From Gymnogyps californianus (lineage: Eukaryota > Chordata > Aves > Accipitriformes > Cathartidae): 64,000 bases of DNA. The position numbers were made by a program, and so were the translations under genes. Below, piece by piece: positions 1-13,695 of the stretch; the first letter of the stretch is position 1; every line of letters begins with the position of its first letter. The DNA lies in the NCBI RefSeq assembly GCF_018139145.2, contig NC_059479.1, positions 5,890,001 through 5,954,000 on the forward strand, written 5' to 3'. The notes beneath the pieces were generated by a model. That model was not told where the DNA came from, ran no database searches, and saw only the letters and a program-made list of their open reading frames with translations.

Positions 1-1560
1 TGGTGCCTTATTCTGTCCAATAAGCTGTAGGGAGTGCTAAAACATTTTTAAGATCTTTAAGGAAATGGAAACATGCTTGAATATCGTAAAATATGTTTAT
101 TTCCTCTTCGATATTTAATTTGATTCCCTTTAAAGGTCATTTTTTCAAAATTCCTTTTTTTTTTTTTTACAATAGTCTGTATAATGTCAGGCACATAAAT
201 GCGTATATACATTTCTTTACTGAATAGGGAAGGATTTAATTAGAGGCTTAAATATTCTGCTGAATCAGGGCTTGATAACTCTAACTTCCTAACAGTCTAA
301 GTGATATTTAATGTATCGACTATGAAGAATAAAATTTATCCCCAAACACCTTGAAGATTCTAGTTAAAGCTAGTCAGAGATCAAAGCTCAATTTAGCAAC
401 TTTCATTGCTTTTACTTTCTTTTTTATTACAATGTAGCATAAAATACAACACAACATAAAATTACCCTGAAACCTGTTTTCCTTCCATTTCTAGTGAGTT
501 ATGAATCGAGGGATTTGAAGTGGTTATCATGTTCTTCTATTCATTATTGTTCATTAATTATAACACTACTGTTCAGATAGAGATTTATCAGGTAAACTGA
601 AATTCTCTCTCGTTTCCATTTTGGATGACTAGTTTTAGATTTGTAGTAGCTTGTCTAGATCTCAGGTCTTTCTTTTAAATTAGTTTCCCTAGGGTTCTGA
701 AGTTTTATCAGATAGTGGAATAGTAAACAGTTGTTCAGACTTCAAGCCCTAATGTTTCTGATTAAAGCCATGAAAGATTTGCTTTCCTGTTACAAGTTTC
801 AATTGAAGCAGAAATGCCCATTTAGGATTTTCTTCATAAAGAAGTTCTTCTTTGTAGAAAGAAAAAATAAAAGCCTATATTTATTCAGCTTGCTTTCTTT
901 AAAGATTAAATGAACTTGGAATATAAATTGCTTACTTTACAGCTATTTACTTGGTTTTTCTACTTACCATAATTACTGAGGCTTTCTAACATATAGTCCA
1001 CATCTCTAGTCAGACTATCTCCAAAATAGCTCTTCAGGCATACAGCGTTACGTTATTTTGGTTAACAGTAGGCTCTGCATCTCAAACCTTCCTACCTAGA
1101 CAGAAATAATAGTTTAATGTTTACAGCTTTGACATGAGACATGCTAGCTACACCACAAGTTTGGGAAAATGTAATTAGAAATGCCTTCTTGATAACAGGA
1201 GGTATCCCTAAGGTATGAGTGATGGAGGCATATGTCTGACCTTTGATTCTACAGCACTGAAGTAAAAGCCATGCAATATGCTGGTATAGGCACTCAAAAA
1301 AAGGAATTCAGCATCACCCTGAAGAGTTCCGATTCTGTTCTGCTTTGTAGAAATTTCTTATACTGTTAACTTCTTATTCCTCTTAAGGGCAAATAGATTT
1401 AAAAGGGAAATAAAGGCCTGATCTCACATCTATAGTCTAGGCTGGCCCCGTGGCTTGGGTTACTTCTATAATAAAAGAAAAAACCTTAGGAGATATCTGG
1501 CTATTGTAGCCTGGAGAGGCTGGAGAGAAGCCTACTGTTGTGAAGACCAGTAGCTGATAT
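1..1560. other. AT-rich unique sequence, no gene seen
   Basis: Both strands are dense in stops. The only frame above 60 codons (731-913, plus) is low-complexity K/F/L-rich and matches nothing I know. A short T run lies near 157-169. I see no repeat family, splice-flanked exon or RNA gene here. Confidence 0.6.
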
Positions 1561-2160
1561 CAAAAGTAAGTATAGTGATGGCTAATGCTTTTTGATGCTG
1601 GAGATGGCTTTGGGATTATTATGAAGGCATGAAGACAACAGTAATAGTGTGTTACTGAATCTTCTAGATCGAGTGAAGGAAGTGTTAGTGACATATGTCT
1701 GGTTTCAATACATGTGTATTAAAAATGAGAATAATCAAGGATTAGGAGCAAGGATTAAGCCAGGCTTTAGGAAGAGAGACTCTGAAGTAAGATTACAGAT
1801 GGATTAAGTAATGCTAAAACTCTACAGAGTGCAGGTGCTTAGTTTTGGTGTAAGTACTCAGTTAGGTTTGGGCTTGGAGAAAGGCGGCTGTACATTCAGT
1901 TTATTGCTGAGGTCCTAATGTTTAGAGTGAGGGTTGGAGATGGCAAAAACTTACTTGATGGATGTACAGTTTATACAATAAGGTGAAGGATTTGGTAGCA
2001 TGTATGAAAAGTAGAACTGATGGGTGGGGTATATTGGTGGAGTCTACATGGTCTGAGTTTGTGCCTGTTATAGCTTTTTTTGTCATTAAGACGATCTAAA
2101 GGCTGGGTTAGGTATGATTGCTGGGATTAATGGTTACTATTTAATTTTAGTTTAGCTTAT
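1561..2160 (+). repeat. G-skewed block, possible decayed minisatellite
   Basis: By hand count this 600-bp block carries roughly 166 G against 60 C on the plus strand, while the flanks look balanced. Words of the type ggattagg, gttaggtttggg, gggctgggttagg and gggttggag recur at irregular spacing, which suggests a decayed G/T-rich tandem repeat. No clean period can be drawn by eye, so an ordinary sequence with strand-biased mutation is the alternative. No open frame of note runs through it. Confidence 0.4.
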
Positions 2161-3250
2161 CATTCAGATGTAGTTAAACCCAAGGTCAGGGTAGGTCATG
2201 ATTAATTATTGAGAAAAATGTTATTTATTAGTAGGGTCAGTTCTTGATCTCTTCATAGCTTATTTGTGCAAAACTCTGATATATGGTTTCTTCTTAATTT
2301 TAGTCACAGTCCTAATGCCTCTTCCATTGACAGGTAGACAAGCTTCATTTAATAGATAGATCTTCTGGGCTCTGGAGGACCAGCATTGGCTTGAAATTGG
2401 TAGGAATCATTCAACATTCTTGAACTTCTCTAAATGTCACTTTATCTTTGTACTTTGTATGTGTACAAACATATATGTGCCAGTCTCTTTCTTCCAAATA
2501 AATAATTGCAGTCAGCCGCTTATCAAATGTAATATCCTTGAGCCTGTCAAAATTTTCAGCATCATTCCATTGCCAGTTCATTTCCCCCATCCCAGACTAT
2601 GTGTTCATTTCCCATACAACACTGATCAAAACAGTTGGAGAGTTTGGCCTGCAGACTAGGCTTTGGCAACCTCATTTAAGTGCTAAATTTGATTTTCATT
2701 TCCAAATTAGAGGTTATGTGTTCTCATCGTCTCCTGACTCCTGCTGAGTTTCCTTCTCAAGAAGCAAGATGCTACTGATTTCTTCCTTAATGCAGAGGTA
2801 GTAGTGCCAATAACACCCCTCCGATGGGTTTGGAATAGGATGGAAGCCAAAAACTAGGAAGAGCTGCCTCTCACAAATTTGTTCAGTGTGCCATGGCTCT
2901 TGGCTCCCTGTTCTGTGGCAGTCTTACTATGGGCTGCTGAATAGAGATGAATAGACTGTCTCTCACACCATAAATTGCTAACCTGTCCTCTGAGCAGTGG
3001 TCAGTTTAAAAAGAGTACTTTGTTTTAAAAGCATTTCACTAATGTGTTTAATTCCTTTTCATCTTAAATTCAGACTATGCATTAGCTCTACGTGCTGCTT
3101 TTTTTTTTAATTGCTTTCTCACTCCAGACTCAGGGCCATTTGAGATGCAGGCAAAGATAAATAAATAAAAAATTCTTTCTTTGCCTTTTAAAGAAAAAAT
3201 AAGTAAGATTTGTAAATTTTAGTTTCTCTTTGCACCTACCAGTATTGGAG
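2161..3250. other. Unique sequence, no gene seen
   Basis: Two overlapping frames of 69-79 codons (2420-2747, plus) look like chance frames: they have no recognisable domain and no convincing splice context. The five bases just before 3251 (tggag) form the left target-site duplication of the next element. Confidence 0.6.
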
Positions 3251-3856
3251 TGTCATGATTTAACCCTGCCAGCAACTAAGCACCACACAGCAGCTCACTC
3301 ACTCCACCCCTGTCCCAGTGGGATGGGGAGGAGAATAAAAAAAAAAAAAGTAAAACTTGTGGGTTGAGATAAGAACAGTTTAATAACGAAAGTAAAATAA
3401 AATATAATAATAATAATAATACATAATGATAATAGTACTGAAAAGGAATATGACAAAAAAAAAGAAGAAAAAAAAGAAATAAAACCCAAGGAAAAAAAAC
3501 CCCAGTGATGCACAATGCAATTGCTCACCACCCACTGACTGATGCCCGAGCAGCGATCCACCCCTCCCGGCCAACTCCCCCCTGTTTATATACTGGGCAT
3601 GACATTCCATGGTATGGAATACCCCTTTGGCTAGTTCAAGTCAGCTGCCCCAGCTCTGCTCCCTCCCAGCTTCTTGCACACCTGCTTGCTGGCAGAGCAT
3701 GGGAAACTGAAAAGTCCTTGGCTTAAGATAAGTGCTACTTAGCAACAACTAAAACATCAGACTGTTATCAACATTATTCTTACACTAAATCCAAAACACA
3801 GCACTGTACCATCTACTAAGAAGAAAATTAATTCTCTCCCAGCTGAAACCAGGACA
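3251..3856 (-). mobile_element. Solo LTR A1, avian ERVL-type, minus strand
   Basis: This is a complete solo long terminal repeat of a family seen four times in the window. On the plus strand it starts tgtcatgatttaaccc and ends gctgaaaccaggaca, giving imperfect terminal inverted repeats with TG...CA ends. It is flanked by an exact 5-bp duplication, tggag, at 3246-3250 and 3857-3861. Read on the minus strand it has a TATAAA box (3585-3590) and an ATTAAA poly(A) signal (3379-3384), with an AT-rich trinucleotide microsatellite (about 3406-3440) and A-rich runs between or near them. The CRE-like site beside the TATA box is degraded here. No internal retroviral sequence is attached, so it arose by LTR-LTR recombination of a provirus. 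The ERVL assignment comes from recognising a common neoavian LTR and from the 5-bp duplication. Open frames inside it are not genes. Confidence 0.9.
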
Positions 3857-6694
3857 TGGAGTTTCATTAAGTGTTTTCCATCAAATAGAAGGCATTGCTT
3901 CATGTCTCCAAGCTTTAATAGTTCTAATAGTAGATTAGTAACTCTCATTTGTAGAGATATTCTCTATATAATGAATAAGAAAATCTAAGGCAATAAAATT
4001 AATGAGAGAAAAAATTGGTAAGAAATCAATGACAAGTCAATGACAGCTGAATGCAATTCATATAAATGTGACTGGTACTAAGAGCCATCTGTGAAAGCCT
4101 CAACTAGAGAATTAATCTGAACTTCCTGAACTCTTCACTTTTATTTCTGCTCTTTCTTCATATGTATTTTATTCCTGTCAGGAAAGCCTTTGCTCTTCCA
4201 ACAGTTTTACAGAAGATGTTAAGAACTGCAGTAAACTAGCAGACGTGTACAGTAACTTCTCTACAGTCTTTTAAAACAAAATTGATGGTGCCATCTGGAG
4301 TCCTGGGAAGATTAAACAATTTGCTTTTTAAAATGTGTTTGATTGCATGCTTAAAGGTGTTTTCTTATACATATTGTATTACCATCATAATATTAAATCC
4401 AGCGTTATCAAGCAGCAGAATAGTTCAGCAAAGTTTTAATGTATTGATTACTGTAAGATATGGGGGTAGAGTTCTATAAATGTGCTTTGGAATACATGAG
4501 CATTGTGCTGCACAAATCATGCAGTTCAGTGCCTTACATTACAGTGTCTTTAGTGACTCGAGTCTAGTATTTCACCATGACAGCAATTGCAGTCATCTTC
4601 TCTAACGTGATTCTGCAGCTCTGCTGTTCTGTATACCACTTCCTCATGAACAAAACAATAGGCTATAAGATATTAAATAAGCTTAAGCATAGCATGAGGA
4701 ATGTTGAAATGGGGAAATTTAGTGATATAGCTGTAGTAATATAACTCTCAGTATAAACAGATTGTTTCAGGATTTACAGTATCGTTTATAGTGTTATTTG
4801 TGTCTCCTTGGAAGTGGCTCAATTTTAGCAAACCCACCAAAAATATGAAAAAAGGAAAGAAAAAGAAAAAAACCACTAAATTTCAATGATAAACCTGTAC
4901 TAACATAAAGAGTGGTACAATTACGTTGGTTTGAATATACCAATACATTTTGCTGGGTAGACATTCTTTAACCATATTTTGGAATTTCTATTGATTTTTC
5001 TTGTTAGCAGTGACCAAAACATGATTGAATGTAACATCTAGCTTATGCAACAGTGCCCTGAAATAGCCCTTAGACATATCAGCTCAGCCCTCACAGTGAC
5101 ACACAAAATCTGAGTACAAATTTCCAGCAGCATCAAAATAACTAATAAATCTTTCCCCTCTCAGGAAGTTAACAGAAGATCATCAGTCAGGCAACTGCTT
5201 TCTCCGTCCTTCAGGATACTGCCTCATGTTACACCTTTCCTTCACAGGGATATCTTGGAGTAGTTTAGTGGTACATAGTATGAATTTAAAATACTTTCTC
5301 TTACAGGTAGAAGTAATGCTATCTGCAATTTTTTTTCCCACGTAAACCTGTGTAACTACAGCTCTATAGTTAAGTATATACACATAAACCTGTGTAAGTA
5401 CTTGCAGAAATTGTAATGGGTACAAAATCCATCTGTAAGTCTGTATTTTTATATATATATATAAAAAGATTACTTGGGGGTGGTTGAAGCATTTTATTCT
5501 AAATAAACATTCTGTAGTTGCATAATATTTTTTTACTAAAAAACTTGATTTCTGCCACATCACCCCTGCCCCCCAACTCTCCTACTCAAGAAAGCTACTG
5601 ATGTCTTTTTATTAAAGTCTACAGGACTAATATGTCATTAACATGGTTAAGAAAGGGAAATACTCTGTGTACTACCAGAAGTAAAACCAGAAATAGTCTG
5701 AATTTGAAACTAATAAATACTGATAAGTTGTTAGAAATTTTAGAAAATGTCCTAGGCATGTCTTGTATTCCATTTTTCTACCTTTTAAAGGTCTTGCATT
5801 AAGTCGGAGATTGTTTTATAATCCATTATGCATGGTGCCTATTAAAATAAATGTGGCTACTTTTCTTCCATTTAAAATTTGGAAATCAATATTTCAAGTT
5901 TGTCTTTAAATGAAGTATGGCAAGATATGGCAACATTCCTGTGAGGTTAATTTTCACTTGAATGTCATGAAATATTACCCTGGTCTTCTGCATTAGTTCT
6001 GCCATGTATTCTGAGTTCTACTCAGTTCCAGGCCTAATCCTGCAAGTAGTGTGACCAGCTCTTACTCTGCAAAAGAAAGAGAATGAGATCAACGGAAGAG
6101 AAGTGCTTGCCTATTTGGTCATAATGATTTCTCAGTCTGCTTCTTGCATCTTCACCCTGGGACAGCAGCCCTGTATTGTTCAGCAGTGGCTTGTTTCTGC
6201 AGTCCAAGGATAAATGGTAAAGTAGCAATGAAGACAAGTAACAATTTGATCACCTCATTGGTACGCTGTGCCATGTGTTGTCTAAGCAAGCCATGAAAGC
6301 CTGAGAACTTGTGGAAGGCTACAATTTGTGTTTATCACTCATATTTTATGGATAACAACTTTGATTTTCAGTTGTGAAAGCAACAGCAAGTGATAGCTGG
6401 GAAGCTGTCAAAATCACTGAAGTGTTTAGCAGTGTTATTCCAGTGACTATGCTGAAGACTATCGGTGGAATTCAAAGCCATAAAACATAACTAAAGTCAG
6501 GTCCCTTGCTTATCTATTTAAAATGGTTGAATTCTTTGTCTGGAGACAAATGTGAAAGACGACGTCAAAAAGAAAGGATATCTGAAGACTGGAAATAAAT
6601 ATAAATTATTTTCCAATACTCTGTTTACTTGGACATTTTGGCATTAAATGCCAAAATATAGAAAAACAGTGACATAATGATTGAGAAATTTGTC
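3857..6694. other. AT-rich unique sequence, no gene seen
   Basis: The longest frame is 126 codons on the minus strand (5183-5563); it reads through a TA microsatellite at about 5451-5465 and shows no domain. A short C run sits near 5563-5575. Nothing else is recognisable. Confidence 0.55.
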
Positions 6695-6890
6695 TGAAAG
6701 AGCTCAAAAAGTCACTAGGACCAACCCTTTCCTGTAAGCTGTTATCAACTGTCTGTCTAGGCAGCGTGTTCCAACATTTACCTGTCTCAATTGTTACAAA
6801 GGTTTTTGTAATGCCTGACTTGAGTCTGTCTTGCTGCAATATTAAGTGATCCACTGCTGTTTATTGTGCTCTTGTGAACGCGGAAAGCAT
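6695..6890 (-). mobile_element. Decayed CR1-type LINE fragment, minus strand
   Basis: The stretch follows the order of the 3' part of CR1-like LINEs in reverse: a 'ggcagcgtgttccaac' segment (6760-6775), then 'ggtttttgtaatgcc' and 'ctgcaat' segments (to about 6841). These correspond to the usual 'gcagcctgttcca... aagtttttcctaatg...' order of the family. Divergence is high and small gaps are needed, so the insertion is old. The LINE 3' end would lie to the left. No coding capacity remains. Another LINE of the same clade cannot be excluded. Confidence 0.5.
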
Positions 6891-9800
6891 GACCTTCCTT
6901 TTTGCAATAGTCTTTTATACCACCTGCACTGTTATGACTTTTGCTCAACTCAATCTTTCAGTCTATCTTCTTAGATAAGGAGGAAGTACTCAGACTCACA
7001 GGGGTAGAGACCTGTTATCTCTTTCCTACTAAGCAGTAATATTCATATCCTTAACACTTAATGCACTTCTAGCTGAACTACACGGGCTCCCACAGACTAG
7101 CTGTTATAACAGAATTCTTGACAAGTTGAGAATGTTGATGTTCCCTTATCAAATAAAATTGCTTCATTCTGCATGAAAACTTAGGAGATTTTCCTCATGG
7201 AGTAATGCTGAATACTGAGTAGTCCTGTCAATTTATCACAGAATAATCTATTCCCAAGTCAGACTGTGGGTAATCCAGGCATATTGTAATATCTCTTAAC
7301 ATAGAACATAGGAGGTGTGGTATCTTGAATATGTCCCAGAGCTGCAGTAAATCCTCAAAGTTCAATGTTATGCTCTGGATAAAACATTTCTTGGGAGAAA
7401 AAAAAAAAAGACTGGTGGAAAATGATGGTGTAGGGATGCTCTTTGGAACCAATTAGCTATACAAAGGGCATAAATGAAGACGTGGTTAGGACATATAAAT
7501 TGTTGTTAGTGAACAGTAGTTGGATAAATAGTATGGAAAAGGACAACAAGCATTTAAGCATTACAGAAAAAAATAGTTTCTTTCACAGCACAATGATGGT
7601 GCCAATAATCCCATCTAGTTTAAGAGCTTCACTGAACTCTAAGGTCTGTAAAACACCAAAACAATTTAGAAACCACCTTCAGAGTCTGTGTGGCATGACA
7701 AGCTATATGCCTAAAAAGATTTAACTATCCCAGGAATACCAAAAGTAACGTAGCCAGACTTTGAGAAGCACAAAGAATGATAATGTTGCATTACGTTCCT
7801 CTCAAAGGATTTGTTGACCACCCTGCTATAGCAATGTACTTTGCTATTCCTTTATTTTACTGTATTATCAGATATTAACAAATTTTAGCCTATGAATTTT
7901 GCAGCTGGTGACAAATGCACTCTGCTGCAAATAGAATTTTACTTCTGCAGGAAAGTGGTTATTCAGTTTTATTTTATGCAAGAAAAACAGAGAAAGATGA
8001 GCAAGACTTTTTGAGAATGTATAATAATTGTATTGAATTAATGTCTTTCACCCTGCTCTGCCACTCCCCTGATTTTGATTTAACTGTTAGCCTACACACA
8101 GTTTTTATAGTAGCTTGGGAAGATGAATTGAGAAGAAAGCCCATTTAGCACCCAGAAGCTGGAAAGAAGCAGGGTGAGGAACTGCATTCTGGACTATGTC
8201 TTCAGCAAATTTCTTAACTTAGGAGGAAGTAAAGACTTGCTTATTAGTTAAAATAGGCCACGGCCACTTTGGATAATACAGTCTAAAATTCCACACTGTG
8301 ACATCTGTGACCTAAAGAATGTATGTTACGATTATCTGCAGAAGTTAGCCACTGAATTTTTATTATGACTGCATTGACAAGACCATAGTTCTATTGTATC
8401 TGCACACGCCATAAAATTGGCTGGATTGCTGGGATCTGTACTTCTAGATGAAAACCCTTTTAGAAAGCTTAACAGATTTCATACTTCAGGGCTTTATATG
8501 CAGATTCTGACATTGTCTTTTTCTCATTGCTTCTTCTAGGGAAGTAGTGTGCTTTGGCATAAAATTAAGTTGCTTTCCCCTCCCCGCCTCCCATACAAGA
8601 CAACTGTACATACGATGTCTTGTAGGTATTGAACCGGTCAGTTACATCACTTCAGTGTCATTGTCAGAAATTGCCATGTGATAGGCCCAAAGGCTTCATC
8701 CGGTACAGGCATACTGCTCTCTCCCTCAGCTAGATTCAAATTGGTAGAAATGAAGAATTTCTCCCTTATTTAGGCCAGGTGGAGTAAAGAATCCCACAGA
8801 AGCAACTGTAAGTTCAAGGCCCGAATCCGCTTCACTTCATGTTCAATAAATTCAGGTTTATTGTCCATCGCCAGAATTGAGGCTATAGTTTAGTAAATGC
8901 TATAAATCTGACAGGAAAAGAGACCATGATATTCTAGCTTTTTTTCTATGAGATTTAACACTTCTAAGGGCTTTCTAAATCCATGAGTTAGCATGTCTAC
9001 ATATTTTAACAGTCATATAGTGACCATACACTTTTCAGTGTTCATTTAATTTAGTAAGCCTAAAGCATTTTAGTTTGGGGACCAAAATAAATGTAACAAT
9101 ACTGTTGGAAACATGCTCTTTAATCATTCTCTTAAAGAATTTTCAGAGAATGAACATGTATATACCCTATCTTTTCTCCCTAGTAGAGGATCTTCCCTCC
9201 TCCACCCAAAAAAACAGAAGAGGGGCTGCATGGATTCAAGCTGTTACACTTCTTTCCATGGTCAGAATATTGAGCAGAATAGTTCTAATGCATTAAAGTC
9301 AGGTGGAATATAGAAGGAGTGAAGATCAGCCACGGTTTTATGTTCAGAAAGCCTAAACAAAGACCTAAATCTCATTCTTTAAGTGAGAGATATACAAAGA
9401 AAGCAGAAATAGCTCAAATAGTATAAATTATTAAACTTAATAATGAGGGAGAAGAAACCAAATGACCTTGAGAAAGCACACAGTGTTCCTTATTCTGAGT
9501 ACTTGTTATCCCCATCTCTCCTCTACATAGGCTTTGCTCCATCTAATAGTAGACTGCTTACAAATTCCATCTGTACTTATGGCAGGCAGGTGGTATTTGG
9601 CGATAGGCTATCTTATTTCCTCAACAGTAACCACATGATGGTGCTGCAAGGCCAAGTGGAACAAATAAGAGTCTGCCAGATTGCGTACTGAGCAGTGACC
9701 CATCCAAATACATCCTCTGTGATATCTCTACTCCTGAGAAAAGGAAGGCTAGCAGAAAAAGTTTTGTACAAGCAAGTGAAAGTCTTTCTCCGAGACTTAC

Positions 9801-11091
9801 TATCTAACTGGAGTTGCCTGGTTCATTTCTATCCTACTTTCCTAACTTTTAAAAGACTATCTCGTTTCCTCTGTAACTTTGAGGGTGTACTAGCATTAAC
9901 AGTGCACTGACACAACTTTATCCTCAGCAGGACAGTTCAATAAGTAAATAACCTAGACAGTGGCAACATTCGCTTCAAATCCAGCTTTATTCTGCTTTTA
10001 CAGAGCAGTTTACTTGCAGCTGAATCACATGTAACTCAATAGACAGAAGAGAGAGCAATTACATCTATGCAAGATAATAAGTGTGAAAGCTATACACTTT
10101 ACCAAACTGATGAAACTGGTTTCATATTAGTGTCTCATATTTTGTAAACATAATATAAAATCCTTATGCAGTCTTGTTAGTAGTGGCTCTCCTTGGCTTC
10201 AGTCTTTTACTCATTTTAGTCTGTGTGCTAAGTATATTGCAGTGAAAGTAAAACTATGCTGCAGATGCAAGAGAAAGACAAATTCAGACGAAATTGGATC
10301 TGCTGGCAGTTACAATCATACCAATGACTTGTATGACCAATATGTATCTACCTATTATTTTTATTGTTTATACTAACAGATTAAACTGCATCACGAACCA
10401 TAAATTAAGATTATAGGGTCATGGCTTCTTGTTAATTTTCCACTTACAAAGGCTAGTAAAAAAAATGAAGAAAAAACATTATGAGACCATATCTTAGTGT
10501 AAAATAGTTCTGTATGTTTCTTAGGCACACCTTTGTACTAGGTCAAAATGCTTAAGAAATTTTAGGAGAACATCTTGCATTTAGCACACTGCTGCCCTTT
10601 TAGGAATACCATCTAATAGGCTAATAACCATGCAAGACTACACGTCTTCTGGACATCTGATTTTGGACACCTGATGAATCTTATCAGACTCTTGTAGCAA
10701 TATGATCTTGCTTTTATAAAAAGAGAGTCCTTCCAGATATTTAGAGAAAAGTGGAGGAAACCAGAAACAGAACATAAAACTTAAAAAAAGGAAGAAGGGA
10801 GGATCCTTGTCCCCTAACTCATTAACCTCTAGCTCATCAACCTCAGCACAAGGAATGTTTCCAGATAGGACAGGAGGGTGAAGAAATAAGATGAGAAATT
10901 TTTAATCTTGGTATGTTTGTTGTAATTTCTGAGTGAAGACTATTTGTTTTTCCAAGCCCATCTGCAAAGTCTGTGGCAAGTGTGCATCAGCCCACTGTTT
11001 CTGTTCAGAGACAGACTAGAAATAGGACTGCCCAAAAGTCTAGGACTTTGGGAAATAGTGTACTAATGCCAGTAAGGAACCTGGGAAAGGT
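6891..11091. other. Unique sequence, no gene seen
   Basis: Several frames of 66-93 codons (for example 7443-7724, 7915-8148 and 9443-9910, plus) have no recognisable domains or codon bias. An A run lies at about 7400-7410. The four bases aggt at 11088-11091 are the left flank duplication of the next element. Confidence 0.55.
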
Positions 11092-11573
11092 TGTTACCAT
11101 AAATTCGGCCGCAAAAGAACCCTCTAAGACTTAGTTTGAAGTTTTAGAAGGCAGGCATTCTTTATTACAGCGCCGGATGCATGGGGAATCACTCTGCCCA
11201 ACGTGCATGCCGTGTATTTCATCAGCTAAAGCTTATATTACCCTATCACATACATATACATAACTGATTACCATATTTACATAGTCATTATGCATGCGTG
11301 TTGGGTTGGTAAGGCTGTCCTTTGGTGGTCTCTGGGGGTCGTGGAGACCCCTGCCGGTATTTTCATGGTTGTCCTCTGGGCGAACTCTTGGTCTTTTATT
11401 CGTTATTTGGTAATCCTTGGGCACGCTTGCCAAATCTTGAGCAACTTCTTGTACGTCAAGATAGCCTAATCACTGATGCTTCAGGTTTCGCATCATTCCT
11501 GTCTTAATGGCCCCATTGTTTCTAGCATTTCATTGTTTCAGGTGTTTCACAACCGCTATGGCCTGAGGTATCA
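11092..11573 (-). mobile_element. Solo LTR of a second ERV family (LTR-C), minus strand
   Basis: A 482-bp block with retroviral LTR layout in reverse orientation. Its ends are tgttacc (11092) and ggtatca (to 11573), which pair as inverted repeats at six of seven bases and carry TG...CA. The flanks repeat aggt exactly (11088-11091 and 11574-11577), a 4-bp target duplication. On the minus strand a TATA-like taatataag (about 11231-11240) is followed about 65-70 bp downstream by an AATAAA signal (plus-strand TTTATT at 11161-11166). That is the U3-R order expected. It resembles LTRs I associate with avian ERVs, but the class is uncertain: a 4-bp duplication favours class I and the tight promoter-to-poly(A) spacing would also suit ERVK. 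Frames inside (for example 11233-11433) are not genes. Confidence 0.65.
11161..11166 (-). promoter_or_regulatory. Poly(A) signal of LTR-C
   Basis: Plus-strand TTTATT reads AATAAA on the minus strand. It lies about 65-70 bp downstream of the TATA-like box at 11231-11240, as in a short R region. Confidence 0.55.
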
Positions 11574-13695
11574 AGGTCAGCTGCATTCACACAACTCAGG
11601 GCAATGCAATGGTGATATCGCATTTCTGAGACAGGGAAACACAGGTTATGCTCAAGAAGCATGTCAAAAAGTTAAAAATGACAGTGCTGGTCAGCACAAA
11701 GGAAACCTGAATGGACGCAGTGCCAGCGCATGAGGTCCAAACACAGAGTCCTGGGCTGTTTCAGTGAAGGGAGTTTGCATCTTGAGCTGTGCAGAAAAAA
11801 TAATACAAATCAATGTGTTGGTGAGAAATTATCAACAGGGGCTATAGACAGAAAACTTTCTAAGTTTTTCCGGAGGAAAAAGCTGGCTGATTCATTCCCT
11901 TTCCTGATACAGGGCAAATCTCTTCCTGCAAGATTTCCTTACCAGGCTCCCCTCAGTGAGAAAAAGAAGTTGTTATCCTGCTAAAACTCTCAGATTTCAC
12001 TCAAGAATGTTTCAAATCGTTCTCATCCTCTTTTCTTTGTAGCAGTATGAACTGTTGCTATCAAAGCAATCACCTAGTCTGTATGTGAACAAAGAAAGGT
12101 ATTTCACAGGTTTCACATCATGCTACAAACAGTTCAGACAGCTGGATACTTTCTCTGTCTAAATAATTCCCTGTTGCCTGCAAAGGAACCGTAGGACAGG
12201 CTAAGGTGTGGGGTCGTTCTGGAAGCTGTGTAGGAGACAATATCATAGTTCACTTGAAACTGAGGTAGAAGTGATTAGTCAGGGCCATGATTACTGGTAT
12301 TCTGTGTTTGCTTTTTTCAGTAAATTAATAATTTTAATGAAAAGTTTCTATTTTTTAATAGTGTCATATCACAATGTGAGACAGCTTTGTCAGAGTGACA
12401 AGTGGTTTTCAGCTTCCAGGCTTGTGAACTGCAGTGGTGTTAAACTAAGAGATCAATTTTCCTTTGAAAGGGACACAAATCTTCCTTTAAGATGACATGG
12501 GTTTAGTTTTGTCATCTGGTTTGCAATTCTTACTGTCCTGATGGGATCCTTTAGACTCCGTGAGATGTTTAGAGAAAAGCAGGTCACCAAGTAGGCAGCG
12601 GCAGATACCTATCTATCAAAGTACAAAGGGAGAACAAGTTTAGTATGGAGTTGGGCTCCTGTACATTATTTCATATCAAATCAACCCTTTGTTTGTGTTG
12701 ACTGACAGCATATTTTCATAGTTCTAATGCTTTGACAGCCATACAGAAAGTGCTATTGCCCACCCTGAAAATATTCTATTGGAAACTATGAAATAGATTA
12801 GGATTCAATATTCTTTGATTTAGGGATCAGTGGATATCAGTCCACTGCAGTGGCTGCTAAATAGTATGGAGAAATCCAACTAGCTGTTTTGAGTTACTCT
12901 GTCAAGAACAGCTGCATAATTACGGCATTAGGAGGATCATAATGAGCCAGTTCTGTTTGAATTCTTGGCCACTCTGAGACTGTAGTATGGGCGTGCTCTG
13001 TGTACAGAAATTTTCCTTTCTCCTTTGAAAAATTTCACACTATTACTACGGGTTATATTTATCATTTTTGTTTTTAAGAGCAGGAAATATAAGATTTCAG
13101 ATCTTTTCTCAAAGGTTGACATCAGCTGAACCTGTGTAAATTAAGGCAGAATTGGACTTACAAGGTGAAATATTTAAAGTCATTGTCTGTCAGGAAGCGT
13201 GATTCCTTACCTGGTCCCTGCATCAACATTTAACCATCATTCCAGCACTTGACAAGACTATTATTACAGACAGCTGTCATATATACAGTTTGCCACTTTG
13301 ATCTGGTATTGTCATATCACGTATTTTATATTTGAATTTGACATGCCAGGCTTTGCAAGTTTTCTGTAACTTAAAATGAGTAGTTGCACAGGCATATGAG
13401 GATTTCTTTTTCAGTAGTGGAAAATGCATGAACACTGAAAGGTAAAAAGTGGTAGCACAAACAGCATGTTGCATTAAGCCATCCTGCCCATGTGGAAGAA
13501 CTTCTTAATGATAACTGATGACATTAAACTGTAGCAGATTTCTTAATAAATATTAATGTAATTAAAGTGGAATGCATAAACAACAGCTCTCCACTAATGT
13601 CCTTCTGGCTATATGACTCAGCCCTATCATATACCAGATCAAATTTGCCTCCTCATTATGGTCTTGTAGGTAAATGTAGGTTGTTTATGCACATA
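11574..13695. other. Unique sequence, no gene seen
   Basis: Frames of 61-95 codons (11730-11984 and 12208-12495 plus, 13277-13474 minus) show no domain. No repeat family is recognised between LTR-C and the LTR-B chimera. Confidence 0.55.

Noticed and set aside
5183..5563. 126-codon minus-strand frame
   Set aside because: It runs across a TA microsatellite and shows no domain or splice context.
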